Positions 34,014-44,253 of a stretch of DNA of 64,000 nt are shown one piece after another (the first letter of the stretch is position 1; every line of letters begins with the position of its first letter). A model generated the notes under the pieces. The model was not told the origin of the DNA. It saw only the letters and a program-made list of their open reading frames with translations, and did not search any database. The DNA comes from Linum tenue (Eukaryota; Streptophyta; Magnoliopsida; Malpighiales; Linaceae): contig CAMGYJ010000011.1 of NCBI GenBank assembly GCA_946122785.1, forward strand, positions 930,001-994,000, read 5' to 3'. The position numbers were made by a program, and so were the translations under genes.

Positions 34014-36600
34014 TGTAACACCCCGACATTTGGGTTCGAGTTCGACTATAGTAAGTGAACGACTCAATAAACATTTACGTAAGAATAGTTACAATTACGA
34101 ATTAGGAATAATAATAATAATAACTTATTATTATTATTAGTAAAACATAACAAACAAACAAAAAAAGAAGGAAGAAAACCCTTGTCTGCCCACCCCATCT
34201 GTACACCACCCCACCTCTCCCTCTCTTTATCATGACCCCAATTAATCCCCACCCATCCCATCTCTCTCGCCCCAGTTCCTATATATAAAGCCCACAAGAG
34301 ACCAAATTATATCATTTACCATCTGTGATCTACTCTCAATCACTTTGGAACAAGAATAGCAGAGAGCTAACGTGTAACCCCCATACCTCTGCCCATGCCA
34401 AGACAAAGCTGGCAAAATTAATAAGACGGTTGGCAGCTGTGCGAATGCATTGTCGGTGGCCTTCAACCATGGTTGTTTCCGTAGTTTCGGCGACGAAAGT
34501 ACGAGACGATCAAAGGATGATCTAAGGAAGAAACAGAAGTTCTACTCACTAGGAATTAGGTAGAGGAACGCCCAAGAGGTAAGCGAACCCGATACCTCTC
34601 CATCAATTTCGACGTTTAAGTTAATTATGCGAGTTGTGAATTTTTTGGGAATCAGTGACCAAACTTACAGTCTTTTAGTGACGGAATTTTGGTCGTCTCT
34701 AAGACTGCTGGTCTATTGTCCATATCAGTACCCCATGTATTCAGTACATACAGCTTAGTCCCTCAGAGTTTTAAGTTTTGATAATTTGGCCCGAAAATCG
34801 TATTTTTCATGGTTATGTTTATTTCCGACACGTTTCCGTGGGTACTTTCATAATATGATAATTTTATAATATTTTTATGATGCTCGTGTATAAATTTTAG
34901 AATTTTTGGATCTGTATTTGTATTTATAAAAATTGAACCAATGTTGGTTTTAATTAATTAAAATACTGTACGAAGCCGTTTTGGTGATTTGATAATTTTC
35001 CATGAAACTAGGATTATTTATGGATGTTATGAGATTATGAATAAGAATTATTAGTTTTCGTGACTCGGTTTAAAAATTAGATATGATTAATTCTAATAGG
35101 AAAAAGAGGTTATTTAAAGGAGGGGCTTATGTTTATTAATTGGATTAATGATTTGAGTTAAACAAGGTCAGAATTTGGAGTCTTAAGTGGAAAATATATT
35201 TTGAGAAATTTATGAGGATTTTATGAGAACTATTTTAAGAGTTATTGAATTGATTGAGATGATTTAATTCTTGATTAAAGGGTTGAAAAGTTTAGTTTTA
35301 CGGAATTGATTTAAAAGAGATTGAGGGCCATTTTTAAAGGATTTTGGGACTAAGTGATCAATGAGGGAAATTTTTCCAATACGTTAAAGAGACTAAATCT
35401 GAGGATTACCAACTAAGGGAAGATGATTTCAGTTTATAGGATTGAGGAAGCTATCGGATTAAGGACTTCACGTCAAGGGAACTAAGAATTGTCATTTGAG
35501 AGGTGAGTGGTTTAAGGGGGTAAATTCTACGCCTTACGTATTTTCAAGTATTTGACTTACGAGTTTTACGTATGTGTGTTTATGTGAATTGTATGCCAGT
35601 GATTGATTTATGTCGTGATTGATAAAGCATGTTTTATTTGAGATATTATCTGAGATGCTCTATTTGAGTTATGATTGTGAAGTATATGATTATTTGAGCT
35701 TTCAGTATTTACTTGAAGCTTTTATATTATGTTTATTTAATGAAGGTTGTTTGATCTTCAAAAGATCAACATTTAAGAGGTATTTCACTCCTAATTAAAT
35801 TAGAGTGAAAAGATTTAAAGGTAGTTCACTAACGCCAGTCCCCCGCCCCAGTGAAAGTTTAAAGGAAGAGCAAGTTTGCTCTTAAGGAACATGTGGATGA
35901 ATCACTTAGACATCACATGAAATTTAAAGGAAGAGTATGATATACTCTTAAGGTTTATGGGGTTGAATCGATTACTCCCATAAAAAGGTTTAAGGAAAGG
36001 CCTATGTGGCCCTCATACGTATGAGCTGGGCGGTTGGACTAGTTAGTGAGGGGATCCCAGAGTCGTCAAAGATTTAAGATTTTGAGGGTGGCGAGTAACA
36101 ACAACTCCCACGTTTTTAAGGGTTAAAAATTTAAAGGGGTGGAAGTATGAACAACTTCCACAAGTTTTTGAGGTGAACATTTAAGGGAATACCCGTAAGT
36201 GCTTCAAGTTTTAGTAATGGCGTAGACTGACCCCAACCCACTCACCAGGTCGTAGAGGAGGAGCTAGGGAGCATCCAGTCGAGGAGCATCCAGTGAGAGA
36301 GCAGGCTACCAGAGGAGGACCACGTGAGCACTTCTGAAGATGTCTGACCACTGATCGGAGTAAGCAGCATTTGTAATCTTTAATTATTCGCTTTATGATT
36401 ATGAGTAATGACTGGAGATTTAAAAGGATAAGACTTTATGGATTGAGGTTTGCCCAACTGTTAGGGCTTTGCTTTTAAATTATAAGATGTATTTTCAGTA
36501 TTGGTATTTCGAGCACATTATTATTTCTTTTCTTTCAAAATTTTAAATATGCTCCGGAGCAAAACTGTTATTTAAGGGTTTTAAAGATCGGGATGCGACA
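34014..36600. mobile_element. solo LTR of a Ty3/gypsy-type retrotransposon
   Basis: Starts TGTAACACCCCGACATTTGG and ends GATCGGGATGCGACA, with a 5-bp duplication TATAT (34009-34013 and 36601-36605). A promoter-like TATATAAAG lies at about 34279. A hairpin of AATAATAATAAT and TTATTATTATTA lies at about 34107-34139. There is no internal domain or second LTR, so this is a solo LTR of 2.59 kb. The ends suit large plant chromovirus LTRs, but the lineage is a guess. Confidence 0.75.
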
Positions 36601-36605
36601 TATAT

Positions 36606-37299
36606 TTTCAATTACGCTACAACTCATTTGTTATTGTGTTTTAGATCCAAATATAATAGTAAAATGTTATTCTTATCTCAAATTATTTTCAAAACCTAAC
36701 GATTAAACTCAATTACGGATATCCTTGTCTAGTAAGATATGTCGAGAGATATTTGTTGAGCAGTATAAACACCGAATGCATTTTATCATTTGATGAAACA
36801 CTGATCTTTTAATAAAACTTTTATTAGTTAGATATTTTCATATTTAATAATTATTTAATTTAATTCTCATATTTAATTTAATTTAATTTTTTATAGACTC
36901 AGACTGAAACCCCACTGACTGAAACCGTCACACGATAATTAAAGAAAAAAAACAAGAGACATAGATAAGGAATAGGAAGTTTAATTACCTGCAGCAATGC
37001 AATGACACCAGAAAAGCCAAAAGGAGAACAAGGAAAATGGTGGAGCTTTAATTACTTGCTTTGGTTGAGAAAAATTTGCTGCTTTACTTTATTTATGAAA
37101 GAAATTTGTTTCCTTAATTCTTTCCATAACACTTTTGAAATGTGCTTTAACGAAGGTGGTCTGGACCGACTTTCTAACGAGGCAGTAGATACCACATATT
37201 TTATAACACAGCGACATGCAAAAGTAACACTAGATAGCTAGCACAAACAACTGTCACATTTCCATTCCAATCTCTCTCCAACCACCTTTTTCCTTCTCT
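36606..37299. other. intergenic, contains a relic DEFL exon 1
   Basis: AT-rich 3' flank of the purine permease gene. No intact gene is present. The only recognisable piece is the DEFL-like segment listed separately at 36990-37051. Confidence 0.45.
36990..37051 (-). pseudogene. relic of a DEFL signal-peptide exon
   Basis: The reverse complement reads like DEFL exon 1: AAAGCTCCACCATTTTCC...GCATTGCTGCAG then a GTAATT donor. It matches AAGAGCTCCACCATCTTCC...GTCATAGCTG|GTGAAC of the intact genes. The ATG is changed (ATT AAA) and the rest diverges; no second exon was found nearby. Confidence 0.4.
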
Positions 37300-39460
37300 T
37301 CAACTGATCATTCTCGTGGCGGCCACCGACGACTCGTCGTCGCCGCCGACGTCCTTCTTCTCCGAGGAGGTCTTGTAACCTCCGTACAGGTGAGACGCGA
37401 ATCCCCAGAGGCACAGCGCCAACGCCATCCCTTTCTCCGCATTGAACCCTTCCCGCAAGAAGATGACGGCGAAGACTTGCTGAACGGGGACCATGAGAGA
37501 GGTCATGATCCCGCCGAACAGGGAGGACGAGCTCATCACCACTCCGAAAACACCGATGATCATCACTTGGAGAGCTATGGCCGCCAGAAAGATGATCAGG
37601 TAGTACTTGGTCTCCCCGAGGTCGAACTCCGCCGCCTCTTCCGGCATAGTCTGCAAAAGAAGAAGCCAGAGGAAATCAATCGAAATCTCTGGAGGTTACC
37701 AAATTCTCCATCAAAGTGTGCTCCGTCATCGGTTGGAAATTATACGCATCTACGTACAGTTTGTTAGATAGTGGTATAAGATCCAGCAGAACCTTCTCCC
37801 AACAACTCGAGTTATTGAGAGCAACTGGTTCTTGACAGTATCAGAGTAACATGGTATGGTGGGCCTGTGCAAACTTCAAGCCCATGGGTTGGCTTTCGTT
37901 TGAGGGGGCGTGTTAGAGAGTGGTATAAGATCCAACAAAACCTTCTCCCAACAACTCGAGTTATTGGGAGCAACTGGTTCTTGACACAGTTAGGGTTGTA
38001 AGCTAATTAAGCAATATTGTCCTAGAAACTCATTGACCCGGCCCGATCCTACCATGAGGACCGGATTGGGTTAATTTGTCTACAAGATTAGTTTAGGATC
38101 GAGTTTGAGTAACTTTTTGACCCTGTAATCCGAAGCTATATTAATGATTTGAAATGGAGAGATGATAAAGTACCAACCATATTGGATATGTTTGCAAGAT
38201 TTTAAGTATTCAGGTTACTATAATGCAAAGGACAAACATAAATATATACTAAAGCGTAATTTTTTCACCAAAATTTATTTAAGGATCTATTTGTAAAAAA
38301 ACAAAAAAAATTAGGAACTAAAATGTAAGAAAGATAAATTTAGGTACCAAAATGTAACTTTCAAAAAGATCAATTTGTTGATTGATTTGAGTCGACCCGA
38401 GCAGGTCAGTTAGGGTCAAGGAGGAAACAAGAGGCCGAGTTAGGCCAGTTTTATAAAACCCTATAGAGATGGTCTAACAGGGTTCTTACCAATGATTGTG
38501 ACCGAAAGTTATACCGGAACAGTTAGTTGTAGGGTATTTTTTTATTTTTTTTTACTAAAACCGTACTTGAACCATGAGTCAACTGTCACGTACTACTAAA
38601 ATCACCTGCGTTTAGCGTCCAATATCCAGTATTTCCGATCAAGTACGTTTCTAAAACATTAGTTCAGAGGCGGGTAGAACCCAGTTTCAGCCCTAAATTC
38701 CATATATTACCTGAAATCCCCCGGTGATGATCATCGGCACGGTGGAGAACATCGTGGCGACCATCGACATCACGAACTGAAGCTGCATGACGACGTCGAA
38801 CGTTAATGGAACCCCAGCTCGAGCCCGAGTGTACTCAACCAACGTCAAAAACAGACCATGGAAAACAGCGGCAGCAATCGTTATCAAGAAACCCAGCACG
38901 TATATCCCCACGGGCTCGCCCCTCGGCACATCTTCCCCCATGTGGAGCCCCAAAACGACGGCGCCGAACGTCATCAGAACGACGGCGTTTATCGAGTAGT
39001 GCGTGAACCTCTGCTTCACAATCAACCAAGCGAAGACGGCCGTGAAGGCGAGCTGCGACGAGCTGACGAGGGAGATGACGGTGACGGGGAGGTAGGCCGT
39101 GCCGAAGGCGTAGAGGTAGACGGTGAGGCCCAGGAGGAGGCCCAGCAGGACGCTGGACCCTAGCAGCCAGTTGCTGGGGAGGAAACGGCGGCGGTGGGCT
39201 TCTTTATTGGGCCGTTGGTGGGCTTTGTAGGAGATGGCGATGGGGATGATGAGGATGGGGAAGCCGGCGGTGTTGGTCCAGGCGGAGAGCCAGAGCTTCT
39301 TGCCGCCGTGGAGGAAGTACATCCGGCCGAGGATCGGGCCGGCGACCTGGCCGACGATGAGGAGGCAGCAGTTCAAGAGCAGGATGAACGTTCTGCTCTT
39401 GCGTTGGGCCGCCTTTGCTTCGGTGCTGAGCTTGGTTGCGGGATCCGACTCCATGTCCAT
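37300..39460 (-). CDS. purine permease (PUP) family transporter
   Basis: Two exons (39460-38711 and 37650-37300) join in frame to 366 aa, typical of the family. About ten hydrophobic segments are visible. Family hallmarks include GQVAGPILGRMYFLHGGKK, WLSAWTNTAGFPILIIPI, YLPVTVISLVSSSQLAFTAV and the C-terminal FREGF-like block FLREGFNAEKGMALALCLWG. PUPs are plasma-membrane or tonoplast importers of purines, cytokinins and some alkaloids by proton symport; the substrate cannot be told here. The 5' half of exon 1 is very GC-rich compared with its surroundings. The single intron (about 1.06 kb) contains a complete TRIM element. Confidence 0.92.
37762..37986. mobile_element. TRIM (miniature LTR element) in the PUP intron
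   Basis: Two 76-bp direct repeats (37762-37837 and 37911-37986), both starting TGTTAGA and ending TTCTTGACA, flank a 73-bp interior. The interior begins with GTATCAGAGTA, close to the tRNA-Met-type primer site TGGTATCAGAGC, and ends with a purine-rich TTTGAGGGGGCG. A 5-bp duplication CAGTT borders the unit (37757-37761 and 37987-37991). There is no coding capacity. The whole unit is 225 bp. Confidence 0.88.
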
Positions 39461-41514
39461 TAATTATAAGATATAGTTCGAAGTAAGAGTGTGGTGGAAC
39501 AAGAATGAAACCTGTACCATATAAATAGGCTGGATACTGTGGGTGTAAGTTGTAACCGATAATCGAATCGAAATCAGTGATTCGAATAAATAGTAAATGG
39601 TCAGATATTTGGTAGTCAAATTTAGATTATTACTAACCGACCGACGGTTAAACGTTTAATCGACTAACGGATTCCAGCGTGCCTTCCTCATAGTTAGGGA
39701 CGAAAAAAAATAATAGACTTCGATGAACCGCGGGCGGGCGTAGGGCGATCAAGAACCGCGCCCTGCGCGCGAGCTCTGCCGCCGCCGCTATACTCGACTT
39801 GACCCGTGCTTGTTATGAGACGCGTCCATGACCATTGAGACATGTTATTGTACGTAGATGATTTGTCCTTAATTAACGTCACATGTTCATGAGTCCCTAC
39901 GACCCTCAATATTACCGTTGTTTTAAAGCATATGATATACGAAGGTCTGCGCAAACTTCCATCGTATAAATCGAATTTCATACACGTAATAAAGTGATTA
40001 AGTACCACAAATAGAACTCTTACGCCAACCACTCGAATTACTGTAATAGCAATTGGTCGTATTCCTTACATATATCCCTAGTCCTAGATATGGAAAATTG
40101 CAACACGTAACTAATTAATAATATACTTTTGATCCCCAGTCGTTCTCTCTTCTTTCTCTCTATTTTAGAGACTTTTTCTCTGTTACCATCTGCGCCTTGC
40201 TTTTTTTCTGCAAAAATATCAAAACAATCACACGAATAAAGGATTCATGGGAGCTGCTGTTGGGATGCACATTTCAATGCACGTCGCCATTCTGTTTTAC
40301 GTAAAGAAATTAAAGCGCTCGAGAATGCTACATATATGATATATCATCGTCATGCCTTAATTATTGGCCCTATTCTTTTTCTATGAAGGTGGTGTCGTGG
40401 TGATGATCAAGATTTTATTGACATGGTATTATAGTCGTATTTGAGTGAAAGGTCTTGTGTTTGAATCTCCGTGACCCCGTTTGCGAAGTATATGGTATTC
40501 TTGTAAATCATACATGTGTAAAAAAAAAAAAGTCTTTAAGTTGATTGACTTTCGTTTGAGGAGATGTGTTAGTGAGTGATATAAAGATCAATTATTGAAT
40601 CTCTCCCAACAAAGCGAGTTATTGGGATCAATTGATTCTTGATTTAAGAAATTACATTTATGTACTGTCAATCCCGCTGCTGTCGGTAGTAGATCTAGAA
40701 TTTTTTGGATAAGTGTATCGGTTGTTAAATAAGGAAGTCGTTTTTGATTATTTGTTTGAATCCAACATGACCAACTCGTCCCCTTTAGATTAGGATTAGG
40801 GAGCCAGGATGATGATTGATTTTCTTTTCTTTTTTGGTGGAAGATGATGATTGATTTTCAATTACAAATATTTCCATTTTGCCTTTGATATTTTTGGTAT
40901 GAGAATCCAATCAATCAAATTTATTAAGATAATGTATTTGCTTACATCTTTGATGGGATTTCCTCCAAGGGAAATCATATATTTCCTTCCAAGAAAAGCC
41001 AAATCCTCGTAAACTACATTTTAATATATGTGTATTTCTCGGTGGCTTCTATTGTACCTTGAGTAAAATCGAGAGTATGACATACTTTGAGTAAGAAAAC
41101 GCTATTTATACCTCGAATTAACCGAAATTTTGGCATGATACTATACCCTGACCCTTGATGAGTGAACCCTAGGTCTTAGTTATCTAAATCATAGAGCCTA
41201 ACCCCTAAGATTCTGCATGTAACTTTTGGCATATATTGCGGTTAATCATGACCGTCAATTTTTGTTTCTAATTAAATTGATCTTAGTGTATGATATTTAT
41301 AAAACTAAGACATAGATTTCAATCTTTACGGGTTCGGGAATAGTACCAGATATCAAACTACAGTCAATTTGAAGTCTAGATATCATTTTTTTAACTCAGG
41401 GTATGTCGTACCCTTGATTTTACCCAAGGTACGATAGAAAACCATCCGTATTTCTCATGGTTCGTATATAAGAAATCGTATTGAACAAGTTAGTAAAACA
41501 ATATTTTAGTGGTT
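39461..41514. other. intergenic with degenerate TRIM/SINE-like copies
   Basis: No gene recognised. 40389-40655 resembles the TRIM at 37762 (TTTCGTTTGAGGAGATGTGTTAG, CTCCCAACAA, AGTTATTGGGA, TTGATTCTTGA) and carries a B-box-like TGTTTGAATCTCC near 40460. A still more decayed relative may lie at about 39890-40060. The right end belongs to the DEFL flank shared with other units. Confidence 0.45.
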
Positions 41515-41663
41515 TATAATCATGGTACAACGACGGATAGTATACGAGTGGAATATGGTTGTTAAAATTATATGAATAATAATAAAATGAGACAAAACCA
41601 CATTATACTTGAGATATATATTATTGGTAAATATTTGTTGGAATCAATTAAGACGAATAAAAA

Positions 41664-41801
41664 TCAACAAGGCAAGGAGCATGATCTGCACTCCAGAAGA
41701 TTGACGACTCCTTCATCGCAGTACCTTCCTGCCGCTGCCGCCATGATCACCTCTTCGTTTCCAGCAAGTAAGAAGAGAAGGGAAATGGTGGAGCTCTTCA
41801 T
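41664..41801 (-). pseudogene. internally deleted, intron-less DEFL remnant
   Basis: A single open frame of 45 aa begins MKSSTISLLFLLAGNEEV and ends LLECRSCSLPC. Compared with its paralog at 53434-53767, the end of the signal-peptide exon and the intron are gone, and about 30 residues containing four cysteines are deleted between GVV and NLLEC, at a 3-bp CAA microhomology. Four cysteines remain and the hydrophobic core is shortened, so the normal eight-cysteine fold is impossible. It stays open from ATG to stop, so it could still be translated. Confidence 0.8.
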
Positions 41802-42651
41802 TTCGGTCGGTTTTTCTTTTGGCCGGCGGCGACGTTCGACCAAGTGAGAAAAAAATGAGAGAATTGAAGGACTTACTATATATTTACCTATATAATTAAT
41901 AAGAGGGGTAGGGTTAATTAATAATTAGGGAGTCGATAGGATGACTAATTGTGGATTTTGGGTCGTTTTCAATGTTGTTTCTGACCTCTTGTTGACGAAT
42001 TTGATGTTAGGAGAATCTGGATGATTAATGATCTTTTTAGGGGCGCGATATGAAGGACGTGACTCGTCAGCATTACGGAGATTACAGATAATATCGGTTT
42101 GTTTCCAAAACTAGAATATGCGTGTACCTAGCGAACAATTAGTTACGAATTTGGTTTCACACTGTAATACATCGTACCGAACGAGAAAATATAGACGAAG
42201 TTCGAAAATTCGTGTAAATAATCATTGTAATGACAATTTTATTTGCAAAAAAAAAAGGGCAATGAATGGTTGTAACTCTGAGCGATATCATCATATAAAA
42301 CACATGTCGGCAAGTAAGATTTATAATTTGATGATCTGGCTCTACATATTGGAGAACATACCGAAATAAGGTCGGTGATAATGAATTTTCGTACTATAAT
42401 CGTAATTTAACCGCGTGGTTCGACTGTTTCATACGCCCTCTGAAATCGCCTATCGATTTGGAATCCGGTACGGCTGTGTTAATCTCGATCGGACCGAACA
42501 CAGCAGCAGCAGTAGGGGGACGATTTCTAAAACACGGGATTGAGAATCCCCCCCTTAATTTAACGCCAATCAATCATACGATACCACATTGCAATATCAG
42601 CATCACTCTAAAAGAAATTCATTGGTTTATGTTGTTCTAAGACAATAAAAA

Positions 42652-43045
42652 TCAACAGGGCAGGAAGCATGTGCAGAACAACTGATCCTCGCAACGCCCT
42701 TCAACCTTCTGTCCAAATTTCTCTTTGCATTGAAAGTTACATTCATCACCGAAGCAGTCATGGTTAGGGTCCTGCTTGATAGTTCCTTTCTTACAGTAGC
42801 CTCCTTCAGCTGCCATCACTTCTTTATTTCCTGCACAGTCAATTTTTTCGAAAATTTTTACTCAAAAATGAAATCAAGGGCGCGTATCTACTGTCTACCG
42901 ATATATACGAAGAAATACTATTGAGATTTCGACGCAAAAGCGAGAGGAAACAGAGATAAAGAGAGAAAAAATGGGGATGGGGAAGTTCACCAGCTATGAC
43001 CAAGAAGGTCGCTACGAAGAGAAGGAAGATGGTGGAGCTCTTCAT
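42652..43045 (-). CDS. defensin-like (DEFL) secreted cysteine-rich peptide 3
   Basis: Two exons (43045-42991 and 42830-42652) encode 77 aa. Signal peptide MKSSTIFLLFVATFLVIAG; mature part starts NKEVMAAEGGYCKKGTIKQD, with eight cysteines ending CTCFLPC. TATA box at 43165-43172. It is the copy-A partner of the gene at 54513; the two mature peptides differ at scattered positions between the cysteines (for example QDPNHDCFGDEC versus RNLHHDCFDEEC), while signal peptide and cysteine spacing are kept. Confidence 0.87.
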
Positions 43046-43781
43046 TCTGGAATCGCTTTCTGATGATCTCTTTCTCTTCTTTTTGTGAAGTTCAGTGAGG
43101 TGAGGAAACAAGAGTTTGCTGTGTTTATGTGGTGAAGTTCAATGACTGGTTTGTTTACTCTCTCCTTTTATAAAGGCTTTAAAGCTGTCAAAAATTAAAT
43201 GACACTTAAATTCTTGATTTGGGTTTTCTTATTCTCTCTTTCTTGTTAATGGATTTGGATTGGTAGCAGGAGAATCTGGAAAATTAATGGAGTCTGATAA
43301 AAGTGTATGACTAGTTAAGGAGGAGATGTTTCTCATTAATTAGTTTTGGACATTAGTTTTCTTTTCAATCTAACGGATGGGGTTAGTCAGTCCAAGAAGT
43401 TCAGACATGCATCTTCAAGGAAATGAGAAAACCTCACTATGCTGTTACACAATTAATAAGCAAACAAAATTACCTGGTGGTATAATGAACTTGCAAGTGT
43501 AGATGTGCGCCCTCGATGTCATCCAATGTCGAAACACCGAACTTCCATTCTGTAATCCATCAGTGACCTTCAAGACTAAGGGAAGCAACCATTGTCGCAG
43601 AAAGTCTAAACCCACCAAATCATATCCTGATTAAACCAAGAGATTCTTCTTTCAACGCATTGAGCCCACTTCGTTTAACAGACGAATCGGCCTTCTGAGG
43701 AGATGAAGCAGAAATTACAGGCAATGTGATCGTCCCTCAGCCAAGAAGCAATAGGAGCATATTCTCCATACTGTGAATCTG

Positions 43782-44193
43782 TGATAGAAACTTATATTTT
43801 AGTTGATTAATTGTCGGTTTATTATTATTGGGATTATGAGGGCTAGTCGGGAATAATTGATAGATTGGGTAGTAGTAGGAAATTGGTCATTTTCTATATA
43901 AACTATTGTAAGTTAGAATTAGGGTTAAGAAAGAGATTAATCAGAAAAGCCTAATTGTCTCTCCCTCACTTCCCTCTGCCGACCCCACCTCTTTCCTCTC
44001 TTCCCTCTGCTGCGAACAGCAGCTTCTCCCCCTTCCTTCCTCCCCTTTTGCTGGCGGCCAGCCACCCTTTTCCCTTCCCTTGTTCTTTCCAAATCCCCAA
44101 CTCCATTCTCTTGTCACTTCCTAACTCCGGGATCAATCCCTAATTGATCCCAAATCCCTAAAACACCGGTAGAGCTCTACTTGAGTTCTATCA
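43782..44193 (+). repeat. 5' LTR of the gag-only element
   Basis: 412 bp, TG...CA ends. A TATATAAAC-like TATA motif (CTATATAAACTA, about 43895) and a CT-rich downstream region fit promoter and leader. By eye it is identical to the 3' LTR. Confidence 0.93.
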
Positions 44194-44253
44194 TTTGGTA
44201 TCAGAGCCCGGTTCTTTCTTGAGATCCGGAGCAAGCAAATAACGACGAACGCG

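Noticed and set aside
38787..39476. Several plus-strand frames opposite the purine permease exon
   Set aside because: All are antisense to a clear multi-pass membrane protein in GC-rich sequence.
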